Counted from the first letter of the stretch, positions 17,305 through 25,459 are shown. The stretch is DNA of 64,000 nt from Nitrobium sp046350935 (GCA_046350935.1 JAXLZK010000002.1:62001-126000); one strand, 5' to 3'. Made by a program: numbers and translations. The notes: generated from the sequence alone by a model not told the origin.

Positions 17305-18534
17305 ATGGCGAAGAGAGGGGAGGTATCGCTGGGCATTAAAGACATCCTCGGGAAGCTCACTATCGAGGACATCCCGATACAGGGGAAGAGGGTTTTTATC
17401 AGGGCGGATTTCAATGTCCCCCTCGATGATAATCTTGTCATTACCGACGACAGCCGGATACGCTCCACTCTCCCCACCATCAACTACGCGATTGATGAGG
17501 GGGCGAAGGTCATCCTTGCCTCCCACCTGGGGAGGCCGAAGGGCAAGGTGGAGCCCCGGTTTAGCCTCGCGCCCGTCGTAAAGCGTCTCCACCGGCTCCT
17601 GAATAAAGAAGTGCTCTTCTCTCCCGACTGTATCGGACCGCAGGCGGAGGGCCTCGTGGCTAAGATGAAGGACGGAGACGTCCTGCTTCTCGAAAACCTT
17701 CGGTTCCACCTCGAAGAGGAGAAGAACGACGAAACCTTCGCGAAGGCCCTCGCGAAGCTCGCCGACTTCTATGTGAACGACGCCTTCGGTGCTGCGCACC
17801 GGGCGCATGCCTCCACCGCCGGAATCACCCGCTTTCTCCCCTCTGCCGCCGGCTTTCTCATGAAAAAGGAGATCGAATACCTCAAGGGCGTGGTGGAAAA
17901 CCCGGTGCGGCCCTTTGTCGCGATCCTCGGCGGGGCGAAGGTGTCGGGCAAAATAGGGGTGCTGGAGAACCTGGCCGACAAGGTGGATAAAGTGATCGTG
18001 GGCGGCGGAATGGCCTACACCTTTATCAAGGCGATGGGATACGAAATCGGCGACTCCCTCGTGGAGGCCGAGATGTTCGATCTTGCCAAAAGCATCATGG
18101 AAAAGCTCAGGAAAAACAATGTGAAGTTCTATCTCCCGGTGGACAGTGTCATTGCCCAGAGCATCGAGGCGGGCGCGGAAACGAAGATCGTGACGACACA
18201 GGAGATCCCCAAGGGATGGCGGGCGCTCGACATAGGTCCCGCCTCGGTAAAGCTCTTCTCCGAGGCCCTGCAGAATGCGAAAACCATCATCTGGAACGGT
18301 CCCATGGGGGTCTTCGAGATCGATGCCTTTTCCCGCGGAACGTATGCCATTGCCCACTCTGTTGCCGATGCCTATGCCCTCACTATCGTGGGAGGGGGCG
18401 ACACGGACTATGCCGTGCACAAGGCAGGGGTGAGCGATGCCATTACCTTTATTTCCACGGGGGGAGGCGCCTCGCTGCAGCTCCTGGAAGGAAAGGACCT
18501 GCCCGGCATCTCGGCCCTCTCAGACAAGAAGTAA
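17305..18534 (+). CDS. pgk: Phosphoglycerate kinase
   Basis: Transfers phosphate between 1,3-bisphosphoglycerate and ADP. 409 residues, with an N-terminal extension of about 15 residues before the usual opening (GKRVFIRADFNVPL). Other family motifs: SHLGRPKG, LENLRFH, GGAKVSGK, WNGPMGVFE and the C-terminal GGGDT. The start at 17305 lies 2 bases after the gap stop; a later start would give the usual 395 residues but has no better ribosome site. The terminator at 18554-18590 closes the operon. Confidence 0.97.
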   Translation: MAKRGEVSLGIKDILGKLTIEDIPIQGKRVFIRADFNVPLDDNLVITDDSRIRSTLPTINYAIDEGAKVILASHLGRPKGKVEPRFSLAPVVKRLHRLLNKEVLFSPDCIGPQAEGLVAKMKDGDVLLLENLRFHLEEEKNDETFAKALAKLADFYVNDAFGAAHRAHASTAGITRFLPSAAGFLMKKEIEYLKGVVENPVRPFVAILGGAKVSGKIGVLENLADKVDKVIVGGGMAYTFIKAMGYEIGDSLVEAEMFDLAKSIMEKLRKNNVKFYLPVDSVIAQSIEAGAETKIVTTQEIPKGWRALDIGPASVKLFSEALQNAKTIIWNGPMGVFEIDAFSRGTYAIAHSVADAYALTIVGGGDTDYAVHKAGVSDAITFISTGGGASLQLLEGKDLPGISALSDKK

Positions 18535-18553
18535 CCTCTTGAATTTATAAAAG

Positions 18554-18590
18554 AAAAGGGGCGGCTCCCCGAAGGGTGCCCCCCCTTTTT
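18554..18590 (+). terminator. Intrinsic terminator after pgk
   Basis: AAAAGGGG arm, GC-rich loop region with a nested TCCCCGAAGGG hairpin, then CCCCCTTTTT. It lies 20 bases after the pgk stop. Confidence 0.75.
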
Positions 18591-18693
18591 ATTGCTGAAG
18601 AGCAAAAACCGTGCAAAAACCGCCCTGGCCGACCCGCAGGCCGCAGACATCCGTCAACCGGGAGGAGACTACCGGCTCCCCTCCTGTTCAGCG

Positions 18694-19107
18694 TTACGAC
18701 GCCATGCGCAGCTCGACGTCACAATCGCACGTCTTATGGGGAAGCTTCTCGTTGGAGACAGAGAGAATGCCCCTCTTCAGCTCGACGATGGAGGGGTTCT
18801 TGCTCTCGAAACGGTTAATGAGATAGTGAGCGGCTACTTCGGGCTTTATCACGTCTCCACAGGTGAAGATATCCACCGCTGCATAGGTGTATTCCGGCCA
18901 GGTGTGGATGGACAGGTGTGATTCGGCGATTACGATCATACCGCTGATCCCGAACGGGTTGAACTCGTGGAAGGATACATCGACAATGGTCGCCTTGGCT
19001 TCTTTTGCCGCGGCCACCAATGCTTCCTTTACTCTGGTAAGGTCCTTTAGAATCTCAGGATTACAGTCCCTCAATTCCACCAAAAGATGGGTACCTAAAG
19101 CATTCAA
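18694..19107 (-). CDS. speD: S-adenosylmethionine decarboxylase proenzyme
   Basis: Makes decarboxylated SAM for spermidine synthesis; it self-cleaves to form a pyruvoyl cofactor. 137 residues, the short class of SpeD. The cleavage pair Glu62-Ser63 lies in AESHLSIHTWPEY, with H68 and C83 at the positions used by the Thermotoga enzyme. It is monocistronic; no speE is in the window. A strong promoter lies at 19162-19191, and the leader holds an inverted repeat at 19135-19150. Confidence 0.97.
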   Translation of the reverse strand: MNALGTHLLVELRDCNPEILKDLTRVKEALVAAAKEAKATIVDVSFHEFNPFGISGMIVIAESHLSIHTWPEYTYAAVDIFTCGDVIKPEVAAHYLINRFESKNPSIVELKRGILSVSNEKLPHKTCDCDVELRMAS

Positions 19108-19134
19108 TTTCTACCCCCTTCAGTCAAGAATCGA

Positions 19135-19150
19135 AGGAGCGACCGCTCCT
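19135..19150 (-). repeat. Hairpin in the speD leader (GTAG-headed, REP-like)
   Basis: AGGAGCG / CGCTCCT with a 2-base centre. On the minus strand it is preceded by GT, reading GTAGGAGCGG, which resembles the GTAG head and stem of REP elements. It falls just downstream of the predicted transcription start, so it would be the first structure in the mRNA. Confidence 0.5.
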
Positions 19151-19161
19151 ACAAACTAAAC

Positions 19162-19191
19162 ATCATACATGAACGGTTCTCCGTCTGTCAA
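19162..19191 (-). promoter_or_regulatory. speD promoter
   Basis: Minus strand TTGACA (19191-19186), 18-base spacer, TATGAT (19167-19162), with a TG just before the -10. The rest of the gene-free stretch 19192-19420 shows no gene. Confidence 0.7.
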
Positions 19192-19420
19192 GAAAACGGG
19201 CCAGCTTTCCTCTTGACGGCAGACCGCTTCTGTACGATCCTTTTCCGGCACTCACCTCCCTTTGCATCGCTTCCATCCGGCTGCGTGTTTTCCCGATCAG
19301 TGTCAAGCGCAAATCGTACCACTATATATTAAATGATTTGAAGAGGGGTGTCTATAGAAAAAAATCAGGGGGGAAAACCGAGGGAAAAGAAAGAGGTGCG
19401 GGGAAAATACGCTTCTGTTT

Positions 19421-19459
19421 CCTCCCTCTGTGCCCGCTTGTCCGGCGCGGGAAGGGAGG
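19421..19459 (-). terminator. Hairpin downstream of tRNA-Phe
   Basis: CCTCCCT (19421-19427) pairs with AGGGAGG (19453-19459) around a second CCCGC/GCGGG stem. It starts two bases after the encoded CCA in the direction of transcription. There is no clear U-tract, so it may be a processing or weak termination structure. Confidence 0.4.
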
Positions 19460-19461
19460 CA

Positions 19462-19537
19462 TGGTGGGCAGTGAGAGAATCGAACTCCCGACACGGGGCT
19501 TTTCAGGCCCCTGCTCTACCGACTGAGCTAACTGCCC
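19462..19537 (-). tRNA. tRNA-Phe (anticodon GAA)
   Basis: On the minus strand GGGCAGT / ACTGCCC acceptor stem, D-arm GCTCAGTCGGTAGAGC, anticodon stem GGGGC with loop CTGAAAA (anticodon GAA), T-arm GGGAG-TTCGATT-CTCTC, discriminator A, and CCA encoded. 76 bases in all. Confidence 0.97.
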
Positions 19538-19547
19538 GTGAAGTGAA

Positions 19548-19577
19548 ATTGTAAAACTTTTCACCGGGAAGAGTCAA
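19548..19577 (-). promoter_or_regulatory. tRNA-Phe promoter
   Basis: Minus strand TTGACT (19577-19572), 18-base spacer, TACAAT (19553-19548). The start point would be a few bases before the mature 5' end at 19537. Confidence 0.7.
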
Positions 19578-19750
19578 GAAAACAGTGAAAAGTCCCGGTT
19601 TCCCCCGGTGTTGCGGAACGGGCCGGGCTCCCTTGGTTGCCTCATACCCTTCGCTGCGCCGGACGGACCCCTCAGCGATCAGAAAGGCCCGGGACGGAGG
19701 CGGCAGAGCGCGAGGTGACCCGCATCCGACCCTGAAGGGGAATTTTTAAG

Positions 19751-19779
19751 TGGACGGTGCCGCAGGGTATCGCTATAAT
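19751..19779 (+). promoter_or_regulatory. Promoter of the small secreted protein gene at 19828
   Basis: TGGACG (19751-19756), 17-base spacer, perfect TATAAT (19774-19779). Confidence 0.6.
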
Positions 19780-19827
19780 ACAGCATTGTACGGAACATTC
19801 CTATTTTCGAGGCAAAAGGAGAGGGTG

Positions 19828-20133
19828 ATGAGAAAGATGTTTGTTGGCGGTATGCTTGCGCTTTCCCTCGTTGCGGTGTCTGTCCCCGCACTGCACGCGG
19901 GTGCGGAGAATGCGGTGTCGGGCAAGGTGGTGGAGACGATGGACAGCGGCGGGTACACCTATGTGCGGCTTGAGAAGAACGGGAAGAAGATATGGGCGGC
20001 TATCCCCCAGACAAAGGTGTCCAAGGGGCAGACCCTCTCCCTGAAACCCGGGACCGAGATGGTGAATTTCGAGAGCAAGACCCTCAAACGCACCTTCGAT
20101 ACCATCATCTTTTCAGAGGGAGTGGTGAAGTAA
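19828..20133 (+). CDS. Small secreted OB-fold-like protein (NrfJ-like)
   Basis: 101 residues with a clear Sec signal peptide (MRKMFVGGMLALSLVAVSVPALHAG, cleavage after HAG). The mature part, about 75 residues, is beta-rich: GKVVETMDSGGYTYVRLE, then KIWAAIP and TFDTIIFSEGVVK. This pattern matches small periplasmic OB-fold proteins found beside cytochrome genes (NrfJ-like), but there is no nrf gene here, so the role is open. The ATG at 19828 has a GGAGAGGG upstream. Confidence 0.75.
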   Translation: MRKMFVGGMLALSLVAVSVPALHAGAENAVSGKVVETMDSGGYTYVRLEKNGKKIWAAIPQTKVSKGQTLSLKPGTEMVNFESKTLKRTFDTIIFSEGVVK

Positions 20134-20197
20134 GAGAGTCTTGCAGCAGCGGCAGGGGCGGCTGACCCGCTCGCGGGGACCCTGCGCACCTTCTCCT

Positions 20198-21010
20198 TCA
20201 GTCCTCCTGATAGGGCAGGCGGATGACGTACCGGTAGGGAGGCGTCCTTTTGGTGAGCAGTGCCGGATTCAGACCCATTATTGCCTTGACCGTCGTATCG
20301 TATTTCTCTGCAAGGGCGGCGAGGCTGATGCTCCTGGTGGTGGTGATTTCCCGGTATTCGGTCTCTTCGTCCCTTCCGCTCTCGGGCGGCTTCATCCCGA
20401 AGCTTTCCGGGTTTCGGGCGACCGTGGCAACCGCCATAAGCTTCGCCAGGTAGCGGTTGATGATTTCGGGAAGCCGCACGGAGCTCTTGTCCTTGTCCCG
20501 TGAGAAGAGGCGCCGTATCTTTCCGTCGCCTGCATTGTAGGCGGCCAGGGCGATGTCCCATGCTCCGAACATGCGGTGCAGGTCGCTCAGGTAGTCGGCG
20601 GCAGCATGGGTGGATTTTATAGGGTCCTTCCGTTCGTCCACATACTGGTCCACCCTGAGGCCGTATCTGCGCGCGGTGCCTTTCACCATCTGCCACAGCC
20701 CTACCGTATTGCCTTCGCCGATGGACAGGGGGGAGAAGCCGCTTTCGATGAAGGGGAGGTAGGCGATGTCTTCAGGTATCCCCTTCTCGTTGAATATTTC
20801 GAGGATCAGATCGATGTGCTCCCGTGAGCTGTGCAGCTTCTTCTCGAACACGTCCGGGATTTTTTTGGTGAAGAATTCCAGCGCGCGCTCGTAGAACCCG
20901 CTGGTGGCGGATTTCTCCCGTATCGCGTGGAGCTCCTCAGCAGCGCGGGTCTGCACCGCAAGACCCGCCAATAGGAAAAGCAACACCGTTGTCGATAACA
21001 ACCGCTTCAT
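20198..21010 (-). CDS. Secreted lytic transglycosylase (SLT domain, MltD-like)
   Basis: Cleaves the MurNAc-GlcNAc bond of peptidoglycan. 270 residues: signal peptide at about 1-23, SLT domain at about 70-200 with the catalytic Glu89 in FIESGFSPLS, then GLWQMVKGTARRYGL and ALAAYNAGDGKI. A C-terminal region (about 215-265) looks like a degenerate LysM (LAALAEKYDTTVKAIMGLNPAL). It is a shorter paralogue of the enzyme at 46012-47553. It is convergent with the small secreted gene and divergent from the dsbC-like gene. Confidence 0.93.
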   Translation of the reverse strand: MKRLLSTTVLLFLLAGLAVQTRAAEELHAIREKSATSGFYERALEFFTKKIPDVFEKKLHSSREHIDLILEIFNEKGIPEDIAYLPFIESGFSPLSIGEGNTVGLWQMVKGTARRYGLRVDQYVDERKDPIKSTHAAADYLSDLHRMFGAWDIALAAYNAGDGKIRRLFSRDKDKSSVRLPEIINRYLAKLMAVATVARNPESFGMKPPESGRDEETEYREITTTRSISLAALAEKYDTTVKAIMGLNPALLTKRTPPYRYVIRLPYQED

Positions 21011-21223
21011 GCCCCGTCACCTCGTAGAGTACATTTCAGATGGAATAAAAAAGAAAGGGGGTGCTTCGCTGCTTATGTCAGGACCTGATGGAGGAGTATA
21101 CCATTTCTGCAGCTTCTTTTTCGAGATGGACCGCCTGACGCCCCCGTGCCTTTCTATCTGAAAGTGTAGCAGAACGGGAGCATAACGCAAGATGCTGATC
21201 AGGCGGCGGGAGCACCGGACGGA

Positions 21224-21252
21224 TTGCAGATTTCGTCCCGATGTTCTATGAT
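21224..21252 (+). promoter_or_regulatory. Promoter of the dsbC-like selenoprotein gene
   Basis: TTGCAG (21224-21229), 17-base spacer, TATGAT (21247-21252). The divergent spacer 21011-21327 contains no gene; this is the only signal I see in it. Confidence 0.45.
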
Positions 21253-21327
21253 GGTAACACTGCGGGAAGAGGGTTCTTCCCTATACTGCCCGCGGGTGAG
21301 CAGGTCGATCAAAACGGAGGTGAAGGA

Positions 21328-22089
21328 ATGCGTTTTCTTGTATGCGCCGCAGCGGCCGGTGCACTGTTGTTTTCTGCGGTGTCCGCCCCCGCCTTTCCCG
21401 GCAAAGGGGAAGACTGCGCCCGCTGCCATACCCTGAAAAAAGAGGAGGCGGCGGGCCTGCTGAAAGAGGTCCTCCCCCGGGCAAAGGTCCTCGACGTCAG
21501 GATGAGCCCCACGAAGACCATGTGGGAGGTGGCTGTCGAGGCGGGCCGGAAGGGGATCGTCTATATCGATTTCACAAAAAAGTACCTCCTGTCGGGCGCC
21601 CTGGTGGAGCTGGCGAGCAAAAAGAACCTTACCGAAGAGCGTCTCAGCGATATCAACAGGGTCAACGCCTCCTCGATCCCCCTTTCCGACGCCCTTGTCC
21701 TGGGCAGAAGCGATGCGCGGCACAAAGTGATCGTGTTCGACGATCCCGAATGACCGTACTGCGCAAAACTTCATCAGGAGATGAAGCAGGTGGTAAAGGA
21801 CAGGCCGGATGTCGCGTTTTATATCAAGATGTTCCCCTTGAAGTCCCACCCCGGGGCGTATGAGAAAGCAAAAGCCGTTGTGTGCGGGAAATCCCTCGCC
21901 CTTCTCGAAGACGCCTTTGCAGGAAAGGAGTTGCCCAAGGCGAAATGCGCGACGTCCGCTCCGCTCGAAAACAGCAGGCTTGCGGAAAAGCTCGGCATCG
22001 CGAGCACTCCCACCCTCGTCCTGCCCGACGGCAGGGTCGTCCACGGATACAGGGACGCCAGGGCACTGAAGGAGCTGATCGGGAAGTAG
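21328..22089 (+). CDS. Periplasmic DsbC/DsbG-like disulfide isomerase with selenocysteine (U142) decoded from in-frame TGA
   Basis: 253 residues if the TGA at 21751-21753 is read as selenocysteine. ATG at 21328 with GGAGGTGAAGGA upstream; signal peptide at about 1-22; an N-terminal domain with C30-x2-C33-H34 (CARCH); then a thioredoxin fold. The residues around the TGA read FDDPE-U-PYCAKLHQEM, the DsbC active site (CGYC in E. coli) with U replacing the first Cys and C145 retained. The same frame continues open for 112 codons with conserved later parts: a disulfide-type Cys pair (VVC...AKC), the cis-proline IASTPTLVLPDG and the C-terminus. A 7-bp hairpin with loop AGGA begins 15 bases after the TGA. 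The alternative, a nonsense-mutated pseudogene, is unlikely. The CARCH could bind haem or be a dithiol. No sel genes are in the window. Confidence 0.88.
21769..21786 (+). promoter_or_regulatory. Putative bacterial SECIS hairpin
   Basis: CTTCATC (21769-21775) pairs perfectly with GATGAAG (21780-21786), loop AGGA. The loop lies 22 bases after the TGA, within the usual 16-37, and has a G at its second position, as bacterial SECIS elements require. Confidence 0.75.
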
Positions 22090-22144
22090 GGCCTCCTCAG
22101 CACGCCCCCGCCGTCCGGTTGAAACCTCCTTTCCCCGCTGCCTG

Positions 22145-22173
22145 TTGCGCAGCGGCCCGTTTGGCTCTATGAT
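22145..22173 (+). promoter_or_regulatory. Promoter of the TPR lipoprotein gene
   Basis: TTGCGC (22145-22150), 17-base spacer, TATGAT (22168-22173); 42 bases before the ATG. Confidence 0.4.
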
Positions 22174-22215
22174 TGAAGGAGAAGCAGGCAATGACACGGT
22201 GGAAAGGAGAGTGCG

Positions 22216-22575
22216 ATGGGCGTACGGAAAACGGCACTGCTTTGCCTCCTGATCTCCCTCCTCGCCTCCTGCGCAGCACTGGGGATCTCGGGCGCAAAGA
22301 GCGAGTTCCAGGAGGGGCTGGCCCTGTTCAATCGGGGGCAGTACGAGGCGGCGATCCCCCGCTTTCAAAAGGCGACGGAGCTTGATCCCGACTTCGGACA
22401 GGCGTACCTCTATCTCGGGAGGTCCTACCTGAGCCTGCGCAGGTGGTCCCAGGCGGTCACCCCGCTGCGGACCGCCCTGCGGCTCTCCCCGGAGGACACG
22501 AGAAGGGAGATCTCGAATCTCCTCATCGATGCCCTTCTGGGAGCGGCCGGGTCCGTCCTGCCGGAGAAGCAGTGA
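22216..22575 (+). CDS. TPR-containing lipoprotein
   Basis: 119 residues. A lipoprotein signal peptide with lipobox LLASC puts the lipidated Cys near residue 19. Two TPR units follow (ALFNRGQYEAAIPRFQKATELDP and AYLYLGRSYLSLRRWSQAVTPLRTALRLSP). Likely a protein-interaction lipoprotein of the outer or inner membrane; no specific partner is visible. GGAGAG lies upstream of the ATG. Confidence 0.85.
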   Translation: MGVRKTALLCLLISLLASCAALGISGAKSEFQEGLALFNRGQYEAAIPRFQKATELDPDFGQAYLYLGRSYLSLRRWSQAVTPLRTALRLSPEDTRREISNLLIDALLGAAGSVLPEKQ

Positions 22576-22587
22576 GGGCGTTCCTCG

Positions 22588-22617
22588 GGCCTGTGCGGTT
22601 CCGGGCGGAACCGGGCC
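22588..22617. terminator. Hairpin between convergent genes
   Basis: GGCC and CGGTTCC (22596-22602) pair with GGAACCG (22607-22613) and GGCC, followed by CTTCTT. It lies between the TPR gene and the Cys-rich gene and may terminate both. Confidence 0.55.
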
Positions 22618-22620
22618 TTC

Positions 22621-22803
22621 TTATGCCTTCCGCACCGTCTTCGTTTTCGGGGAGAAGGCGAGGCATTTCTCGCCGGAGCTCCGGTAGACCTCTTCGGAAG
22701 GCATGCGCTTCGCCTTGAAGCTGATGGCGCGGCACCCGTACGGGAAGTTTCTGTCCCAGGTGATGTAGTGGTGAACACAGTGGAAACAATCGATTTTCTT
22801 CAT
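22621..22803 (-). CDS. Small conserved cysteine-rich protein, unknown function
   Basis: 60 residues with C6-x2-C9, HH at 11-12, C24 and C47 (DCFHCVHHYITWDRNFPYGC, then SSGEKCLAF). The spacing suggests a zinc or Fe-S site. Similar small proteins occur widely in Geobacter- and Nitrospirota-like genomes and are sometimes mislabelled as uracil-DNA glycosylase; I see no glycosylase motif. It follows the NtrC-type regulator at 22828 on the same strand after 24 bases, so it may be the last gene of that operon. Confidence 0.7.
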   Translation of the reverse strand: MKKIDCFHCVHHYITWDRNFPYGCRAISFKAKRMPSEEVYRSSGEKCLAFSPKTKTVRKA

Positions 22804-22827
22804 GCGCCGTCTGCCGCGGAAGCGGCT

Positions 22828-24219
22828 TCAGTCGTCCTTGCCCTTCGAGATGTTGTATTTCTTTAAAAGGGCGTGAAAATTTGTCCTTTGCATCCCGATC
22901 TCCTGGGCGGCCCGGGTGATATTCCAGCCGTTGCGCCGCAGGGCCGAGACGAGAAAGCCTTTCTCGATCTCCTCGATGGACTTGAGCCGAATGTCCTTTT
23001 TCCGCTTCTTCAACTCTTCGAGCGTCTTCGGGATATCCGGCTCTTCTTCCTCGTCGGTCGGAATGATGATGTGCTCAGGCCGGAGCATCCTGTCGTTGCA
23101 GACGATGACCGCACGGTGGATCACATTCTCGAGCTCCCTGATGTTCCCGGGCCATTCGTAGGTGATGAGCTGGCGCATCGCCTCGGTGGAAATATGGGGG
23201 ACGTTCCTGCCGATCTCCTTGCTGTACTTGTGCAGGAAGTGGTAGGCAAGGGCGGGGATGTCCTCTTTCCTGCTCCGCAGGGGAGGGATGGTGATGGGGA
23301 AGACGCTCAGCCGGTAGTAGAAATCCTCCCTGAAGGACCCCTCCCTCACCATTTCGGAAAGGTCCCTGTTGCTTGCGGCGATAAACCGTATATCGAGCCT
23401 CAGGGTCTTCTTGCCCCCGACGGCGCGCAGCTCCTTCTCCTGAAGCACCCGGAGCAGCTTTGACTGCATCGACAGGGGGAGATTGCTGATCTCGTCGAGG
23501 AAGAGGGTGCCGCCGTTGGCCGCCTCGATGAGGCCCTTCTCCGTGGTGACCGCTCCGGTAAAGGAACCCCGCGTATGCCCGAACAGCTCCGACTCCATGA
23601 GGTTCTCCGGTATGGTCCCGCAGTCGAGGACGAAAAAGGGCTGCTCCCTCCGGGCGCTGTTGTAGTGCACCGCCCGGGCGATGAGCTCCTTCCCGGTGCC
23701 GCTCTCACCGGTGATCAGAACGGTGCTGGCGGTGGGAGCCACCGTGCTCACCAGCTTGAAGATCCTCTGCATCTCCTTCGAGATGCCGATAATGTTTTCG
23801 AGGCTGTAAAAGGCGTTTATTTCCTGCTTGAGCCGTACGTTCTCGATCTGGAGCTTCCTCTTTTCGAGGCACCTCTCCACGGCGTTCAGCAGGACTTCGG
23901 GAGTGAAGGGCTTCTCGATGTAGTCGTAGGCTCCGTACTTCAGCGCGTCCACCGCCGTCGCGACCGTGCCGTATCCGGTGATAAGGATGACCTCGGTGTC
24001 GGGCCACTCCTCCTTCGCCTTCCTGAGCAGGTCGATCCCGGACATATCGGACATCATGAGGTCGGTCAGCACAAGGTCGAAGCACGCTTCCTGGAGCTTC
24101 TGCAGCGCCTCGGCTCCGCTGGCTGCGGTGTCGAGGGTGTAGCTCCGGGGAGCAAGGACCTTCAGACAGCTCTTTCGCACGATCTCTTCGTCGTCCACAA
24201 TGAGCAGACGGGGATTCAT
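22828..24219 (-). CDS. NtrC-family sigma-54-dependent response regulator
   Basis: 463 residues: receiver (1-120, Asp in VLTDLMMS), sigma-54 AAA+ domain (Walker A GESGTGKE, loop GSFTGA in place of the usual GAFTGA, a common functional variant), and a Fis-type HTH (AAQEIGMQRTNFHALLKKY). I take the ATG at 24219 (MNPRLLIVDDEE); a GTG three codons upstream (24228) has a better GAGGTG and may be the real start. The kinase gene ends 87 bases upstream on the same strand. No -24/-12 promoter was found nearby, so targets lie elsewhere. Confidence 0.94.
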   Translation of the reverse strand: MNPRLLIVDDEEIVRKSCLKVLAPRSYTLDTAASGAEALQKLQEACFDLVLTDLMMSDMSGIDLLRKAKEEWPDTEVILITGYGTVATAVDALKYGAYDYIEKPFTPEVLLNAVERCLEKRKLQIENVRLKQEINAFYSLENIIGISKEMQRIFKLVSTVAPTASTVLITGESGTGKELIARAVHYNSARREQPFFVLDCGTIPENLMESELFGHTRGSFTGAVTTEKGLIEAANGGTLFLDEISNLPLSMQSKLLRVLQEKELRAVGGKKTLRLDIRFIAASNRDLSEMVREGSFREDFYYRLSVFPITIPPLRSRKEDIPALAYHFLHKYSKEIGRNVPHISTEAMRQLITYEWPGNIRELENVIHRAVIVCNDRMLRPEHIIIPTDEEEEPDIPKTLEELKKRKKDIRLKSIEEIEKGFLVSALRRNGWNITRAAQEIGMQRTNFHALLKKYNISKGKDD

Positions 24220-24306
24220 CAGGGGCACGTATCGAACACCTCGTATACCACAGATTCCGGGACCTTTCGCATCACTCCCCCGCAGCGCGCAGAGACGGGG
24301 CAAACG

Positions 24307-25425
24307 CTACGCCAGGGGCAACGTGATGAGGAATGTGGTCCCCTTGCCTTCCTCGCTCTCGACCTGTATCTGCCCACCGTGCTTTTTAACGATTCCGTAA
24401 CTGACGGCGAGACCGAGGCCCGTCCCCTTGCCCGCGGGCTTCGTGGTGAAGAAGGGCTCGAAGATCTTTCCGAGATGCTCCCGGGAAATGCCGGGTCCGG
24501 TATCGGCGAAGGCGAGCCGGACGAAACGGGCGCCTTCCTCCTCGGCCACCCCTGAGGAGATCGAAATCCTCCCCCTTTCCTCCATGGCGTCGGCCGCATT
24601 GATCAGCAGGTTCAGGAAGACCTGCTGGATCTGGTTCGGGTCGATGGTGATTTCGGGGAGCTCGGGGGCGAGACGGATCTCGAAGGCGATGTTATGAAAC
24701 TTCGACTGATTTTTCACCAGGTTGAGCGTGTTTTCGACGAGGGTATTGAGGTTCGCCTTCGTCTTTTCCGACGCGGTGCGGCGTGAAAAACCAAGGAGTC
24801 CTTTGATGATGGCGGAGCACCTCTCCGCCTGGCTGATGATGACGTTCAGGTCCTCGACGTCCTCCGTGTTCCCGGGGGGAACGCGCTTCAGCATCAGGTG
24901 GGCGAAGGTGACGACCCCGGTCAGGGGGCTGTTGATCTCGTGCGCCACCCCTGCCGCCATCCGGCCGAGGGAGGCGAGCTTCTCGGTGTTGATCAGCTGC
25001 TCCTGCGCCTTGTAGATCTCCGCGGTCTTCTTCTGCACCTCCTCCTCGAGGTTCCGGGTCCAGTTCTCCATTTTTTCCTTGTACTGCTGCAGCTCATCCA
25101 CCATGGCGTTGAAGGAGCCGGACAGGAGGCCGATCTCGTCCCGTGTCCTGATGCCCACCCGATATCCCATGTCCCCTTTCGAAAGCCTGTCCATTGCGTC
25201 CACCAGGTAGGAAAGAGGCTTGGTGACAATGGTGTAGAGGATGAGACAGAGGAAGAACGAGATGAGGACGACGAAGGAGCCGCCGTACAGGAAAAGCTCC
25301 GGAAGCCCTATCTCCGGATGCTGCCTGTTGAAGAAATAAGCGAAGAGGAGCCCCGAGAGGAACATCATGCTGCCGATTGCGGGAATAAGCTTGCCTGCCA
25401 GAGAATTCAGAGACTTCCTGTGCAT
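24307..25425 (-). CDS. Membrane histidine kinase (HAMP-HisKA-HATPase), without a haem sensor
   Basis: 372 residues. Two TM helices at about 10-30 and 45-68 with only a short periplasmic loop, then HAMP (about 70-120), HisKA with VAHEINSPLTG, and HATPase_c (DTGPGISREH, GTGLGL). The kinase core is closely similar to the haem-motif kinase at 27324-29003 (identical blocks such as EKLASLGRMAAGVAHEIN), so the two are paralogues and this one lacks the sensor insert. Partner: the NtrC-type regulator just downstream. A TATAGT box ends 6 bases before the ATG, so the mRNA is probably leaderless. Confidence 0.93.
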   Translation of the reverse strand: MHRKSLNSLAGKLIPAIGSMMFLSGLLFAYFFNRQHPEIGLPELFLYGGSFVVLISFFLCLILYTIVTKPLSYLVDAMDRLSKGDMGYRVGIRTRDEIGLLSGSFNAMVDELQQYKEKMENWTRNLEEEVQKKTAEIYKAQEQLINTEKLASLGRMAAGVAHEINSPLTGVVTFAHLMLKRVPPGNTEDVEDLNVIISQAERCSAIIKGLLGFSRRTASEKTKANLNTLVENTLNLVKNQSKFHNIAFEIRLAPELPEITIDPNQIQQVFLNLLINAADAMEERGRISISSGVAEEEGARFVRLAFADTGPGISREHLGKIFEPFFTTKPAGKGTGLGLAVSYGIVKKHGGQIQVESEEGKGTTFLITLPLA

Positions 25426-25430
25426 TCATT

Positions 25431-25459
25431 ACTATACCTCACCGGTACTACGGAGTCAA
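25431..25459 (-). promoter_or_regulatory. Promoter of the kinase at 24307-25425
   Basis: Minus strand TTGACT (25459-25454), 17-base spacer, TATAGT (25436-25431). Only 5 bases separate the -10 from the ATG. Confidence 0.7.

Noticed and set aside
21754..22089. Treating the DsbC-like gene as two genes or a nonsense pseudogene
   Set aside because: The stop falls exactly on the catalytic Cys position, the reading continues conserved, and a SECIS-like hairpin follows; selenocysteine explains all three.
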